From positions 4,746,001-4,810,000 of the forward strand of contig NZ_FNSI01000001.1 of NCBI RefSeq assembly GCF_900104955.1: 64,000 bases of DNA. The letters are read 5' to 3'. The position numbers were made by a program, and so were the translations under genes. Below the pieces are notes generated by a model, which did no database searches, was not told the DNA's origin, and saw only the letters and a list, made by a program, of their open reading frames with translations. Source of the DNA: Beijerinckia sp. 28-YEA-48. GTDB lineage: Bacteria > Pseudomonadota > Alphaproteobacteria > Rhizobiales > Beijerinckiaceae. Shown piece by piece: positions 17,377 through 26,167 of this stretch; position 1 is the first letter of the stretch; the number at the start of each line of letters is the position of its first letter.

Positions 17377-18588
17377 ATGGCATCGTTTGCGCCTTTCATC
17401 CGGCTCTTCTACACAAGCGGCCCGCGGACGACAGACATGGACGACAGAATGGACGATACATTTGGTCTTGCCGTCACCCGCACCCTGCGCAGCGCCGACG
17501 ATCTCGTTGATGCCCATCTGATCGGAGCGGAGCAGCGGGAGGCCGTCGCGCGGGTCAATGCCGCCTATTCGATCGCCATCACGCCGGCCATTGCCGCGCT
17601 GATCGACCCGAGCGACCCGGATGATCCGATCGCCCGCCAGTTCGTGCCCGATGCGCGCGAGCTGGAGCGCTTGCCGCAGGAGCTGAGCGATCCGATCGGC
17701 GATGAGGCCCACGCGCCGGTCGAGGGCATCGTGCATCGTTATCCCGACCGGGTGCTGCTGAAATTGCTGCACGCCTGCCCGGTCTATTGCCGCTTTTGTT
17801 TTAGGCGCGAAAGCGTTGGCGATGGCGGCAGCAATATTCTGTCGCCACAGGCTCTGGCGGCGGCGCTGGGCTATATCGAGACGACGCCGGCCATTTGGGA
17901 AGTGATCCTCACTGGCGGCGATCCCCTGTTTCTGTCGCCGCGCCGACTGCGCGAGGTCATGGAGCGCCTTGGCGCGATCGCCCATGTCAAAATCATCCGC
18001 ATTCACACACGCGTGCCGGTCGCCGATCCGGCTCGCATCGATGCGGCCCTCATCGCCGCGCTGCAGGCGAGCGGCAAGACGGTCTATGTGGCGGTGCATG
18101 CCAATCATCCGCGCGAACTCTCCGTAGCGGCGCGGGGCGCCTGCGCCCGCCTGGTCGATGCCGGCATCCCACTGCTCAGCCAGAGCGTGCTGCTGCGCGG
18201 GGTCAACGATACGGCCGAGACTCTGGCCGCTTTGATGCGGGCATTCGTCGAAAACCGCATCAAGCCTTATTATCTGCACCATCCCGATCTTGCCCCCGGC
18301 ACGTCGCATCTGCGTGTTGAGATCGCCACGGGCCAAGCGCTGATGCGCGCCCTGCGTGGTCATGTTTCCGGGCTCTGCGTGCCTGAATATGTGCTTGATA
18401 TTCCGGGCGGCCACGGCAAATCGCCGATCGGCCCGAGTTATCTGGGCGCGTTGCCGGATGGAACCCCAGATGGAACCCAAGATGGAACCGTTGTCGTCGA
18501 GGATTGGCGTGAGCGCCGCCATGCTTATGGCGACAGCTTGGGCGACAATTCTCGGGACGCCTCGTCAAAACCACATTCCCCGGCTTGA
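17377..18588 (+). CDS. epmB: EF-P beta-lysylation protein EpmB (lysine 2,3-aminomutase family)
   Basis: Encodes up to 403 aa. The radical SAM cluster motif CPVYCRFC has Cys134, Cys138 and Cys141; the PLP-lysine motif PGGHGKSP lies near the C terminus, and HPDLAPGTSHLR is the typical substrate/PLP segment. EpmB converts lysine to (R)-beta-lysine for EpmA. The start is uncertain: ATGs at 17377, 17437 and 17449 are in frame and none has a clear ribosome-binding site. The C terminus carries a tandem 12-nt repeat (about 18460-18495) coding DGTPDGTQDGT, absent from the catalytic core. The assignment over a catabolic aminomutase rests on linkage to epmA and efp. Confidence 0.9.
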   Translation: MASFAPFIRLFYTSGPRTTDMDDRMDDTFGLAVTRTLRSADDLVDAHLIGAEQREAVARVNAAYSIAITPAIAALIDPSDPDDPIARQFVPDARELERLPQELSDPIGDEAHAPVEGIVHRYPDRVLLKLLHACPVYCRFCFRRESVGDGGSNILSPQALAAALGYIETTPAIWEVILTGGDPLFLSPRRLREVMERLGAIAHVKIIRIHTRVPVADPARIDAALIAALQASGKTVYVAVHANHPRELSVAARGACARLVDAGIPLLSQSVLLRGVNDTAETLAALMRAFVENRIKPYYLHHPDLAPGTSHLRVEIATGQALMRALRGHVSGLCVPEYVLDIPGGHGKSPIGPSYLGALPDGTPDGTQDGTVVVEDWRERRHAYGDSLGDNSRDASSKPHSPA

Positions 18589-18654
18589 AAGCGTCGCGCG
18601 AGGTTGGCCGGTCTTCGCTAGACTGGCGCGGCTGATTCGCCGGGGAGACGACAC

Positions 18655-21027
18655 TTGCTCAATAGGTTGCGGCCGCTGATTGTTGCGGTGTGCCTCTTCA
18701 TCACTGCTGGCGTTCTGGTCGGTTCTGCGTTGGCGCAGACCACCGCGGCCACCGTCGGCGCGAAGATTGATGCGGCGCGCGCCAGCCTGTCCCAGGTCGA
18801 AAAATCGCTCGCCAATCAGGATCTTTCAGACGCGGCGCTGCTGGGATTGCGCAACGATCTCGATCCGGTGACGCAATCGATCCAGGATGCGCTGAGTGAG
18901 CTGACGCCGCGCCTCGACGAAATCAAGACGCGTCTCGATCAGCTTGGCCCCAAGCCTGCGGCCGGCGCCACGCCTGAAGCGCAAGGTGTGACGACCGAGC
19001 GGGATGACCAGCAGAAGCGTTTCAACGACATCGATGCCCAGGTGAAGCGCGGACGTCTCTTGCTGGTGCAGACCGAGCAGGTCGGCAATTCCATCGTCAA
19101 TCGCCGGCGCGCCACGTTCCGTCAGGCGCTCTTCCAATTGTCGTCGAGCATTCTCAATCCGAGACTCTGGATTTCGGCGGTGAGCGAACTGCCGCGCGAC
19201 GCGCAGGCCGCTCGTTTCGTGATTGGCGAATGGCTCGATAACGCGGCAGCGCAGTTGCGCGGCTCCAATGGCTGGATCATGGCGGGCTTGGTGGCCGCGA
19301 TCGCGCTTGGCTATGCCATCGCCAAAATGTTGGCGAACCGCATACTGTCGCGCACGCCGACGATTCAAGAGCCATCGCGTCTGGCCAAAGCCCTGGCGGC
19401 GATTTGGGTAGCGGTGGTGACCGCTGTCGTGCCGATCGTGGCGACGATCTTACTGATCGAAGTGGCGCGCGCTTTCAACATCGTTACACCACGCACCGAG
19501 CCAGTGGCGCAGGTGATTTTCGAAGCCGTGCGCCGTATCGCGATCACCGCCGGCATCGTGCGCGGCCTGCTGGCGCCGAGCAATTCCGATTGGCGTCTGC
19601 TCGATCTGACGGATGAGACCGTCGAGCGGCTGGCGCGGCTCGCCATCGCTGTCGCCGTCATCGTTTCGGGCTTGAAAGTCATTGAAGCCTTCAACGATCT
19701 GGTCGCCGCCAATGTGCGTGTGTCGGTGCTGTTGCGCGCCGTCGTCGCGGTGATCGTCGGCGTGCTGATGGTCCGGGCGCTTTATGGTGTGGCGCCGCCG
19801 CCCGATCCGGCGGACGATTGTTTCGGGCCACCGATCGTGCCGACGCGCGACTGGTATGCGATCTGGCGCACCTGCGCCTGGGCCGTCATCGCCATTATTC
19901 TGGGCGCCTCGCTGATCGGCTATATCGCGCTGGCGACGTTCTTCGTCGATCAGTTGATCTGGGTCACGTTTGTCGGTGCCGCCGCCTATCTTCTGTACAT
20001 CGTCGCCGAAGACGGGTTGGCCAGTGCGTTCCAGCCGCAGGCGGCTGTGGGACGGGCGATCATGAACAGCATCGGGCTGAAGGGCGACGGGCTGCTGCAG
20101 CTCTCTGTCGTCCTGCGCGGCCTCGCCAGTGTTATTCTCTGGGTTGTTGTTGCCCTGTTGATCCTGGCGCCATGGGGCATTGAGTCCGACGACATGCTGG
20201 GCAGCGTGCGCGCTGCCTTCTTCGGCTTCCAGGTCGGCGATCTCACCATTTCGCTGGCGACGGTGTTTTCGGCCCTACTGCTGTTCATCGTCGGCTTTTT
20301 GATCACGCGGGCGGTGCAGAACTGGCTTGAGGGCAGCTTGCTGCCCCATACCCATCTTGATCTGGGCCTGCGCGCCTCCATCCGCACCAGCGTCGGCTAT
20401 GTCGGCATGCTGCTGTCGTTGGGTGTGGCCCTCGCCCATGTCGGCATCGGCTTGGACAAACTGGCCATCGTCGCCGGCGCGCTCTCCATCGGTATCGGTT
20501 TCGGCCTGCAGTCGATCGTCAATAATTTCGTCTCGGGCCTCATCCTGCTGTGGGAGCGGGCCGTGCGGGTGGGCGACTGGATCGTCGTCGGCGACGAGCA
20601 GGGATATGTTCGGCGCATCAATGTGCGCTCGACCGAGATCGAGACGTTCGATCGCGCGACGATGATCGTGCCCAATTCCAACATGGTCTCCGGCGTGGTG
20701 AAAAACTGGGTGCGCAGCGACCGGGTGGGGCGCATCAAGATTCCTGTGGTCGTCACCATGGCCGCCGATCCCGATCACGTGCGCGAAGTCCTGCTGGGCT
20801 GCGTCAAAGGGCAAGAGATGGTGCTGGCGACGCCACAGCCGAGCGTGGTGTTCGCCTCCATGGAAAATGTGCTGCGCTTCGAACTCGTCTGCTTCGTCAG
20901 CGATGTGGAGAAATCGGCGAAAGTGCGCAGCGATCTCAATTTCAAGATTCTGCGTTGCCTGCGTGATGCGAAGATCGAAATGAATGCGCCGGCGCCCGCG
21001 CCTATCGTCGTCAAGGTTAGTAACTGA
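18655..21027 (+). CDS. Large MscS-type mechanosensitive channel with N-terminal periplasmic domain (DUF3772)
   Basis: Encodes 790 aa. A signal peptide (1-28) is followed by a coiled-coil-like periplasmic domain (about 30-190, DUF3772 type), then roughly ten hydrophobic helices. The MscS pore and beta domain follow: GALSIGIGFGLQSIVNNFVSG (about 611-631), then WIVVGDEQGYVRRINVRSTEIE and VPNSNMVSG. It would be an inner-membrane osmotic-release channel of the extended MscK/YbiO-like kind. The start codon is a TTG at 18655 with GGGGAG upstream; the signal peptide supports it. It is followed directly by a CAP-domain lipoprotein gene. Confidence 0.9.
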   Translation: MLNRLRPLIVAVCLFITAGVLVGSALAQTTAATVGAKIDAARASLSQVEKSLANQDLSDAALLGLRNDLDPVTQSIQDALSELTPRLDEIKTRLDQLGPKPAAGATPEAQGVTTERDDQQKRFNDIDAQVKRGRLLLVQTEQVGNSIVNRRRATFRQALFQLSSSILNPRLWISAVSELPRDAQAARFVIGEWLDNAAAQLRGSNGWIMAGLVAAIALGYAIAKMLANRILSRTPTIQEPSRLAKALAAIWVAVVTAVVPIVATILLIEVARAFNIVTPRTEPVAQVIFEAVRRIAITAGIVRGLLAPSNSDWRLLDLTDETVERLARLAIAVAVIVSGLKVIEAFNDLVAANVRVSVLLRAVVAVIVGVLMVRALYGVAPPPDPADDCFGPPIVPTRDWYAIWRTCAWAVIAIILGASLIGYIALATFFVDQLIWVTFVGAAAYLLYIVAEDGLASAFQPQAAVGRAIMNSIGLKGDGLLQLSVVLRGLASVILWVVVALLILAPWGIESDDMLGSVRAAFFGFQVGDLTISLATVFSALLLFIVGFLITRAVQNWLEGSLLPHTHLDLGLRASIRTSVGYVGMLLSLGVALAHVGIGLDKLAIVAGALSIGIGFGLQSIVNNFVSGLILLWERAVRVGDWIVVGDEQGYVRRINVRSTEIETFDRATMIVPNSNMVSGVVKNWVRSDRVGRIKIPVVVTMAADPDHVREVLLGCVKGQEMVLATPQPSVVFASMENVLRFELVCFVSDVEKSAKVRSDLNFKILRCLRDAKIEMNAPAPAPIVVKVSN

Positions 21028-21057
21028 ATGTTAACTCTGCCTGATCACACCGGCCGT

Positions 21058-21555
21058 ATGGCTTATTGCATCCCCTTCCTCGCCGCGCTCGGTCTTGCCG
21101 TCGCTGGCTGTGCCGAAAAACCCGCGCCGCCCTCGACGCCGACGTTCTATCGCTCCCTGGCCGAGCCTGGCGCGGCCATCGATCCGGCCGCGGCACGCGA
21201 TATGATTTCGATCTACCGCACCAACAATGGCCTGCCGGTGTTGACGGTCGATCCGGCCTTGCAGCGGGCGGCCCAGCAGCGGGCGCAGGAGATGGTGAAG
21301 GCGGGCGCCGCCTCGCCCGACACGGCGCAGAAGCTCAAGGCGCGGCTGGCCTCCGAAGGCGTCACCGCCGGGGTGGCGGTCGAGAATGTCTCGGCCGGCT
21401 ATCACACGCTGGCGGAGGCTTTCTCCGGCTGGCGCCAGTCGACCTCGCACAATGCCAATATGCTGAACCGTTCGGCGACCCGCATGGGCATCGCCACGGC
21501 CTATGCGCCGGATTCCAAATACAAGGTCTATTGGGCGCTGGTGCTGGCCAACTGA
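21058..21555 (+). CDS. CAP (SCP/PR1)-domain lipoprotein
   Basis: Encodes 165 aa from the ATG at 21058. The lipoprotein signal ends LAVAGC, so Cys18 would be lipidated. The mature part has CAP-domain features: RDMISIYRTNNGLPVLTVDPAL, AQQRAQEMV, ENVSAGYHTLAEAF and GWRQSTSHNANML (the HxxN-type motif), ending in a WALVLAN strand. Bacterial CAP proteins are envelope proteins of mostly unknown activity. An earlier in-frame ATG at 21028 directly abuts the channel gene's stop; neither start has a good ribosome-binding site. Probably cotranscribed with the channel. Confidence 0.85.
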   Translation: MAYCIPFLAALGLAVAGCAEKPAPPSTPTFYRSLAEPGAAIDPAAARDMISIYRTNNGLPVLTVDPALQRAAQQRAQEMVKAGAASPDTAQKLKARLASEGVTAGVAVENVSAGYHTLAEAFSGWRQSTSHNANMLNRSATRMGIATAYAPDSKYKVYWALVLAN

Positions 21556-21576
21556 TTTCAGGCCTGTGTCGTGAAG

Positions 21577-21596
21577 GCCGGCCTAGCTAGGCCGGC
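21577..21596. terminator. Perfect 20-bp palindrome between convergent genes
   Basis: GCCGGCCTAGCTAGGCCGGC is fully self-complementary and lies between the CAP-protein stop and the glutamine amidotransferase stop, whose TAG is inside it. No T-run follows, so it may act as a barrier or Rho-dependent 3' end rather than a classical terminator. Confidence 0.5.
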
Positions 21597-22324
21597 AAGG
21601 ACATCGGCTGCCTCGTCGCCCAGGCGGCGAGGAAGGTGCGGGTCCACTGCGCGATGGTCTGGTCGTAGAGGAACCAGCCGTCGAAATGCCGGTCAGGCGT
21701 TTGCGCGCCGGCGCACATCATCCGTTCACCAGCCCGGGTCGTCCAACTGCAGATGGTCGAATAGCTGACCTCGGGATGGAATTGCAGGGCCACGGCGCTG
21801 CCATAGGCGAAGGCCTGGGTCGGGAAATCGGTGCCGCCGCGCGCCAAAAGCTGGGCGCCCTTGGGCAGGTCGAAGCCCTCGCGATGCCACTGATAGACCG
21901 TGCGGGGGCAGGGCGTCGGGCACAGCCGATCACCCTCGGGTGTCGGGTCGATCGGATAATAACCGATCTCGGCGCGGCCCTGCGGGTGCGGGCCGACCCG
22001 CTCGCCCAGATGCCGGGCGATCAGCTGGGCACCGAGGCAGATGCCGAGTAGAGGCTTTTCTTCCTTCAAGGCGATGCCGACGAAATCGGTTTCCTGGCGG
22101 ATGTAGTCGTAATCGTCGTTGGCGCTCATCGGACCGCCGAAAATCACCGCGCCGGCATAGCCCGCCAGGGTGGTCGGCAGCGGATCGCCGCAGCTCGGAC
22201 GGCGCTCGTCGAGGAGATAGCCCTGGCTCCGCAAGATCCGGCCGACGCGGGCAGCCGATGACGTTTCCTGATGCAGGATGACGAGAATCGTGCCGGAAGG
22301 GGAATCAGAGACGGGCAGATACAT
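21587..22324 (-). CDS. Class I glutamine amidotransferase (GMP synthase-like domain)
   Basis: Encodes 245 aa from the ATG at 22324. The class I triad is visible: Cys96 in GICLGAQ, His183 and Glu185 in QFHPE; FGGPMSAND supplies the oxyanion region. Stand-alone members of this family are often annotated as GMP synthase-like amidotransferases, and the ammonia acceptor is unknown. The frame is open for another 54 codons upstream, but that stretch has no homology character and would overlap the SDR gene, so it is excluded. The stop codon lies within a 20-bp palindrome. The SDR gene is 97 nt upstream on the same strand. Confidence 0.85.
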   Translation of the reverse strand: MYLPVSDSPSGTILVILHQETSSAARVGRILRSQGYLLDERRPSCGDPLPTTLAGYAGAVIFGGPMSANDDYDYIRQETDFVGIALKEEKPLLGICLGAQLIARHLGERVGPHPQGRAEIGYYPIDPTPEGDRLCPTPCPRTVYQWHREGFDLPKGAQLLARGGTDFPTQAFAYGSAVALQFHPEVSYSTICSWTTRAGERMMCAGAQTPDRHFDGWFLYDQTIAQWTRTFLAAWATRQPMSLPA

Positions 22325-22421
22325 GGCCTTGCAGTTCTCGTGGCTGTTGAATCCAGAATCAAGCAAACACTGTGCCGCGGATCGAATAGACAGCCATCGT
22401 GGCGAGAACCCGGCAGCGAAT

Positions 22422-23204
22422 CTATTTTCTACGGCCTGCTTGCAAATGTTGCAGAACAGACATGAACAGAAAGTGAGGAATGACACCTGACACGAAGGCC
22501 AGCAGGCGATTGTGCAGGCCTGGCACCACCACGCGGCGGCCGGCCATGAGGCCTCGATAGCCCGCTTGCGCCACCTGCATCGGCGACATCGGCCGCAGCG
22601 CCTGGATCAGTTTGGGGTTGACGCCGGCGCGGTCGAAGAAGGCTGTGGCGGTGGTGCCGGGGCAGAGCACGGTGACGCCGACCCCGTCCTGTTTCAGCTC
22701 CTGGTGTAGGGCTTCGCTGAGCGACAGCACATAGGCCTTGGTGGCGTAATAGACCGCCATGCCGGGCCCGGGAAAATAGGCGGCGGTCGAGGCGACATTG
22801 AGGATGCGGCCGCGCGCCGCGATCAGGTCGGGCAGCAGCAGATGGGTGAGCTCGGTCAGCACCCGCATGTTGAGATCGGCCATGTTGAGCTGGCTCGCGC
22901 CCTCGAGTTCGGCGAAGCGGCCGGCAAGGCCATAGCCGGCATTGTTGACCAGGATGGACGCGGTGGTGTCGTGCTGGCGCAGGGTGTCGACCACCTGTTG
23001 GGCCGCGCCTGCCGCCGTCAGGTCAATCGCCAGGACGATCGGCTTGGTCGCGCCTGGTACAGCCTCGATCTCGCTGGCCAGCGCCTCGAGCGCCGCCACA
23101 TTGCGCCCGGTCAGCAGAAGGCGATGGCTGTTGCCGGCGAAAATGCGGGCAAGATCGGCGCCGATGCCGCTCGACGCTCCGGTGACGATGGTGACATGAT
23201 TCAT
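22422..23204 (-). CDS. Short-chain dehydrogenase/reductase (SDR)
   Basis: Encodes 260 aa of the classical SDR family. The NAD(P)-binding TGASSGIG is at residues 8-15, NNAG at 87-90, catalytic Ser139 and YYATK with Tyr152 and Lys156. TGRN after the second strand suggests NADP(H). The C-terminal hydrophobic segment (FVSGVIPHFLFMSVL) is like that of DltE/YqjQ-type SDRs, which are often membrane-associated. Substrate unknown. Divergent from the molybdenum hydroxylase gene. Confidence 0.88.
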   Translation of the reverse strand: MNHVTIVTGASSGIGADLARIFAGNSHRLLLTGRNVAALEALASEIEAVPGATKPIVLAIDLTAAGAAQQVVDTLRQHDTTASILVNNAGYGLAGRFAELEGASQLNMADLNMRVLTELTHLLLPDLIAARGRILNVASTAAYFPGPGMAVYYATKAYVLSLSEALHQELKQDGVGVTVLCPGTTATAFFDRAGVNPKLIQALRPMSPMQVAQAGYRGLMAGRRVVVPGLHNRLLAFVSGVIPHFLFMSVLQHLQAGRRK

Positions 23205-23376
23205 AGTTCATCCCGCTTTCGCGATGTTCAAATCGGGTTGCTTGCTGAAGGATTTGGTTGCTGAAGGAAATGTCGCGTCTGATGCCGAGCCGGGGCTATC
23301 GTATAGAGTGCTTATGATCGGCGCCATCGAGAAGCCGGAAAAGAGACGTCAAGAAACTGGAGCCTGGAGGAATCCC

Positions 23377-25692
23377 ATGGGAGACTATGCGCTTGGACAG
23401 CCGGTGCCGCGTTTCGAGGATCCGCGTTTGATCCAGGGCGGTGGACGCTACACCGACGATGTGTCGATGGAAGGGCTCGTCCATGGCGTCGTGCTGCGCG
23501 CCCGCCATGCCCATGCGAAAATCTTGAAGATCGATACGAGCCGCGCTCTGGCCGCGCCGGGCGTGCTGGCCGTGCTCACCCATCAGGATTGGGCCGCATC
23601 GGGCTATGGCGACCTGCCGCGCCCGCAAGGCAAGACCAAGCGCGATGGCTCGCCGATGTATGCGCCGCCGCTGCCGGGCTTTCCCAAGGACTATGTGCGC
23701 TGGGTCGGCGATTTCGTTGCCTTCGTCGTCGCCGAGACGCGTTGGCAGGCGATGGATGCGCTTGAGCTGGTCGATGTCGATTATGAGGTGCTGCCGTCGG
23801 TGTTGACGGCCGAGGCGGCGATCAAGCCCGGTGCGCCGGCCGTGCATGCGGACAATCCCGGCAATGTCAGCTTCACCCATTTGGAAGGCGACAAGGCGGC
23901 GACCGATGCCGCCATCGCCAAGGCCGATCATGTGGTGAAGCACACGTTTTACATCAACCGCGTGATGGCCGCGACGATGGAGCCGCGCGCCTGCGTCGCC
24001 CATTACGATCCCGCCGCCGATCGCTACACGGTTTATACGACGTTGCAGCGGGCGCTCGATTATCGCGAGCGGCTATCGCAATCGTTGCGCGTTCCTGAAA
24101 GCAAGATCCGTGTCGTTGCCGGCGACATCGGCGGCAGCTTTGGCATGAAGTCTGGTGTCTTCAACGAAGTGGCGCTGGCGCTGCTGGCGTCGAAGAAATT
24201 GCATCGGCCGGTGAAATGGACCTCGACCCGCAACGAGGCTTTTCTGTCGGACGCGGCGGCGCGCGACAATCTGACGACGGCGGAACTGGCGCTGGACAAA
24301 TCAGGCAAGTTTCTGGCTCTGCGCGTCAACACGTTGGTCAATCTTGGCGCCTATCTGCAGACGGGATCGGAAACGGCGCTGTTCAGCAACATCGGCACTC
24401 TGGCTGGCGTCTACACGACGCCGGCGATCCATGTCGATACGACCGGCGTGCTCACCCACACCCATTGGATGCGGCCTTATCGTGGCAATGGCCGGCCGGA
24501 AGCCGCCTATATCATCGAGCGCATCATCGACATCGCCGCCGATGAGTTGGGCTTCGACAAGGTGGAGTTGCGCCGCAAGAATTTGATTCCGGAAGATGCC
24601 TTTCCGTTCCAGACCGGCTTGTCATTCATCTACGACAGCGGCGCGTTCGAAAAGAACATGGATCTGTGCCTGAAAATGGCGGACTGGAAAGGCTTCGCGG
24701 CGCGCCGGGCCGAGGCGCGCAAGCGCGGCAAGCTGCGCGGCATCGGTCTGTCGAATTCAATTGAGAAGGCGGGCGCGCCGGGGATCGAAGGGGCGGAAAT
24801 CCGCTTCGACCGTTCCGGCAGCATGACCATTTTGTCGGGTTCGGTGACCCAGGGGCAGGGCCATGAAACGGTGTTCAAACAGCTCGTCTGCGATAGGCTC
24901 GGCATCGATCCAGCCGAGGTGCATTACGAACAGGGCGACACCGATGTGATCTTCTATGGCGAGGGCACCGGCGGTTCGCGCACATCGGCGCTTGGCGGTG
25001 GCGCCATGGTGATGGCGAGCGAGAAGATCATCGCCAAGGCGGTGAAGATCGCCGCGCACGTGTTGAAGGTCGATGACATCGAGTTCAACGAGGGCGTGTT
25101 CTCAAGCCGCAAGACCAATCGCAGCATGACGATGAAGGAGGTGGTCCTGGCGGCCTCGAAACCCTCGAACCTGCCAGACGATATCGAGCCCGGCCTCAAC
25201 GCCACGGCGGTCTACAACGCACGACAACCGAATTATCCGAATGGCTGTCACGTCGTCGAGTTGGAAATCGACGAGGAGACCGGCACGGTCGAACTGGTCA
25301 ATTACAATGTGGTCGACGATGTCGGCGTGGTGATGAACCCGTTGCTGCTCAAGGGGCAGATCCATGGCGGCATCGCCATGGGCGTCGGCCAGATGCTGAT
25401 GGAGGATATGGTCTACACCGAAAGCGGTGAGGTGCTGACCGCTTCCTTCATGGACTATGCCATGCCGCACGCGGACAATCTGTGCGCCTTCGAGGTGAAG
25501 AGCAATCCGGTGCCGACCAAGACCAATCCGCTGGGGGTGAAGGGCGCCGGGGAGGCAGGTTGTGTCGGCGCGCTGCCGGCGGTGGCCAATGCGCTTGTCG
25601 ATGCGCTGCGCCATCTGGGCGTGCGCGACGTGCCCATGCCGGCGACGCCACCGCGGCTCTGGCGGCTCATTCACGGACTGCAGCCGGTCTAA
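23377..25692 (+). CDS. Xanthine dehydrogenase family molybdopterin-binding (large) subunit
   Basis: Encodes 771 aa. The N terminus GQPVPRFEDPRLIQGGGRYTDD is characteristic of CoxL-type large subunits. Moco-binding segments include GGSFGMKSG, PYRGNGRPEAAY, GQGHETVFKQ and GGSRTSALGGGA; the C-terminal VKGAGEAG holds the probable catalytic Glu. Members hydroxylate aldehydes, N-heterocycles or CO with a molybdenum cofactor and normally pair with 2Fe-2S and FAD subunits, which are absent on both sides here. There is no Cox-type AYRCSFR loop, so CO dehydrogenase activity is unlikely. The ATG at 23377 follows CTGGAGG; a longer upstream extension is not supported. A strong terminator follows. Confidence 0.9.
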   Translation: MGDYALGQPVPRFEDPRLIQGGGRYTDDVSMEGLVHGVVLRARHAHAKILKIDTSRALAAPGVLAVLTHQDWAASGYGDLPRPQGKTKRDGSPMYAPPLPGFPKDYVRWVGDFVAFVVAETRWQAMDALELVDVDYEVLPSVLTAEAAIKPGAPAVHADNPGNVSFTHLEGDKAATDAAIAKADHVVKHTFYINRVMAATMEPRACVAHYDPAADRYTVYTTLQRALDYRERLSQSLRVPESKIRVVAGDIGGSFGMKSGVFNEVALALLASKKLHRPVKWTSTRNEAFLSDAAARDNLTTAELALDKSGKFLALRVNTLVNLGAYLQTGSETALFSNIGTLAGVYTTPAIHVDTTGVLTHTHWMRPYRGNGRPEAAYIIERIIDIAADELGFDKVELRRKNLIPEDAFPFQTGLSFIYDSGAFEKNMDLCLKMADWKGFAARRAEARKRGKLRGIGLSNSIEKAGAPGIEGAEIRFDRSGSMTILSGSVTQGQGHETVFKQLVCDRLGIDPAEVHYEQGDTDVIFYGEGTGGSRTSALGGGAMVMASEKIIAKAVKIAAHVLKVDDIEFNEGVFSSRKTNRSMTMKEVVLAASKPSNLPDDIEPGLNATAVYNARQPNYPNGCHVVELEIDEETGTVELVNYNVVDDVGVVMNPLLLKGQIHGGIAMGVGQMLMEDMVYTESGEVLTASFMDYAMPHADNLCAFEVKSNPVPTKTNPLGVKGAGEAGCVGALPAVANALVDALRHLGVRDVPMPATPPRLWRLIHGLQPV

Positions 25693-25695
25693 AGC

Positions 25696-25723
25696 AAAAG
25701 CCGGCCGTTGCCGGCCGGCTTTT
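25696..25723 (+). terminator. Rho-independent terminator after the molybdenum hydroxylase gene
   Basis: AAAAGCCGGC and GCCGGCTTTT form a perfect 10-bp stem around an 8-nt GC-rich loop, 4 nt after the stop codon. The A-run on the left also makes it usable from the opposite strand. Confidence 0.85.
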
Positions 25724-25805
25724 CGCGCAGAGGAGTTCTGCGATATCTTCTTGGTTCCCGGATCGCCTGCTGCGTCCGGATGCACACGACGTCCCTAAAA
25801 TCAGC

Positions 25806-26084
25806 TCAGCGGCCCGGCAGGTCCCACAGGCGCGGCAAGGTCTCACCGCCGTAACGGCCGCGCTGGGCGTCGTAGGGCATTTTGTTGAAGGTGGTGCCGA
25901 TGGCAACGTAATTGCTCAGGCTGCCGACGGGCACGACGCGGCCGCTGTCGAGGAAGCTGCGGGCCTTTTGGCCCTTGATGACGACTTCGCGCTTTTTGCG
26001 TGTTTGGGCATCGGCGGACGTGACGGTGAGGCCGGCCATTGCCAAGGCGCCGAGCGCCAGAGAAACCATAGCCACGATACGCAT
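25806..26084 (-). CDS. Small secreted hypothetical protein
   Basis: Encodes 92 aa from the ATG at 26084, which follows GGGGGA at ideal spacing. The signal peptide covers about residues 1-26 (TSADA/QT). The mature part is about 66 aa, begins basic (TRKKREVVIKGQ) and contains GRVVPVGSLSNYV and YDAQRGRYGGETLPRLWDLP, with no cysteine. I do not recognise a function; the sequence resembles small periplasmic proteins of unknown role common in Hyphomicrobiales. Confidence 0.75.
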   Translation of the reverse strand: MRIVAMVSLALGALAMAGLTVTSADAQTRKKREVVIKGQKARSFLDSGRVVPVGSLSNYVAIGTTFNKMPYDAQRGRYGGETLPRLWDLPGR

Positions 26085-26167
26085 TGCATCCCCCGGTTGG
26101 TGTTGGTTCTTATAGGTAGTCATCGGCGCGCCGCCTGCCCAGGGCTTTTCGCGGTAATGTTTAAGAT

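Noticed and set aside
23377-25692. Carbon monoxide dehydrogenase large subunit (coxL)
   Set aside because: The active-site loop AYRCSFR of true CoxL is absent (PYRGNGRPEAAY instead), and coxS and coxM are missing.
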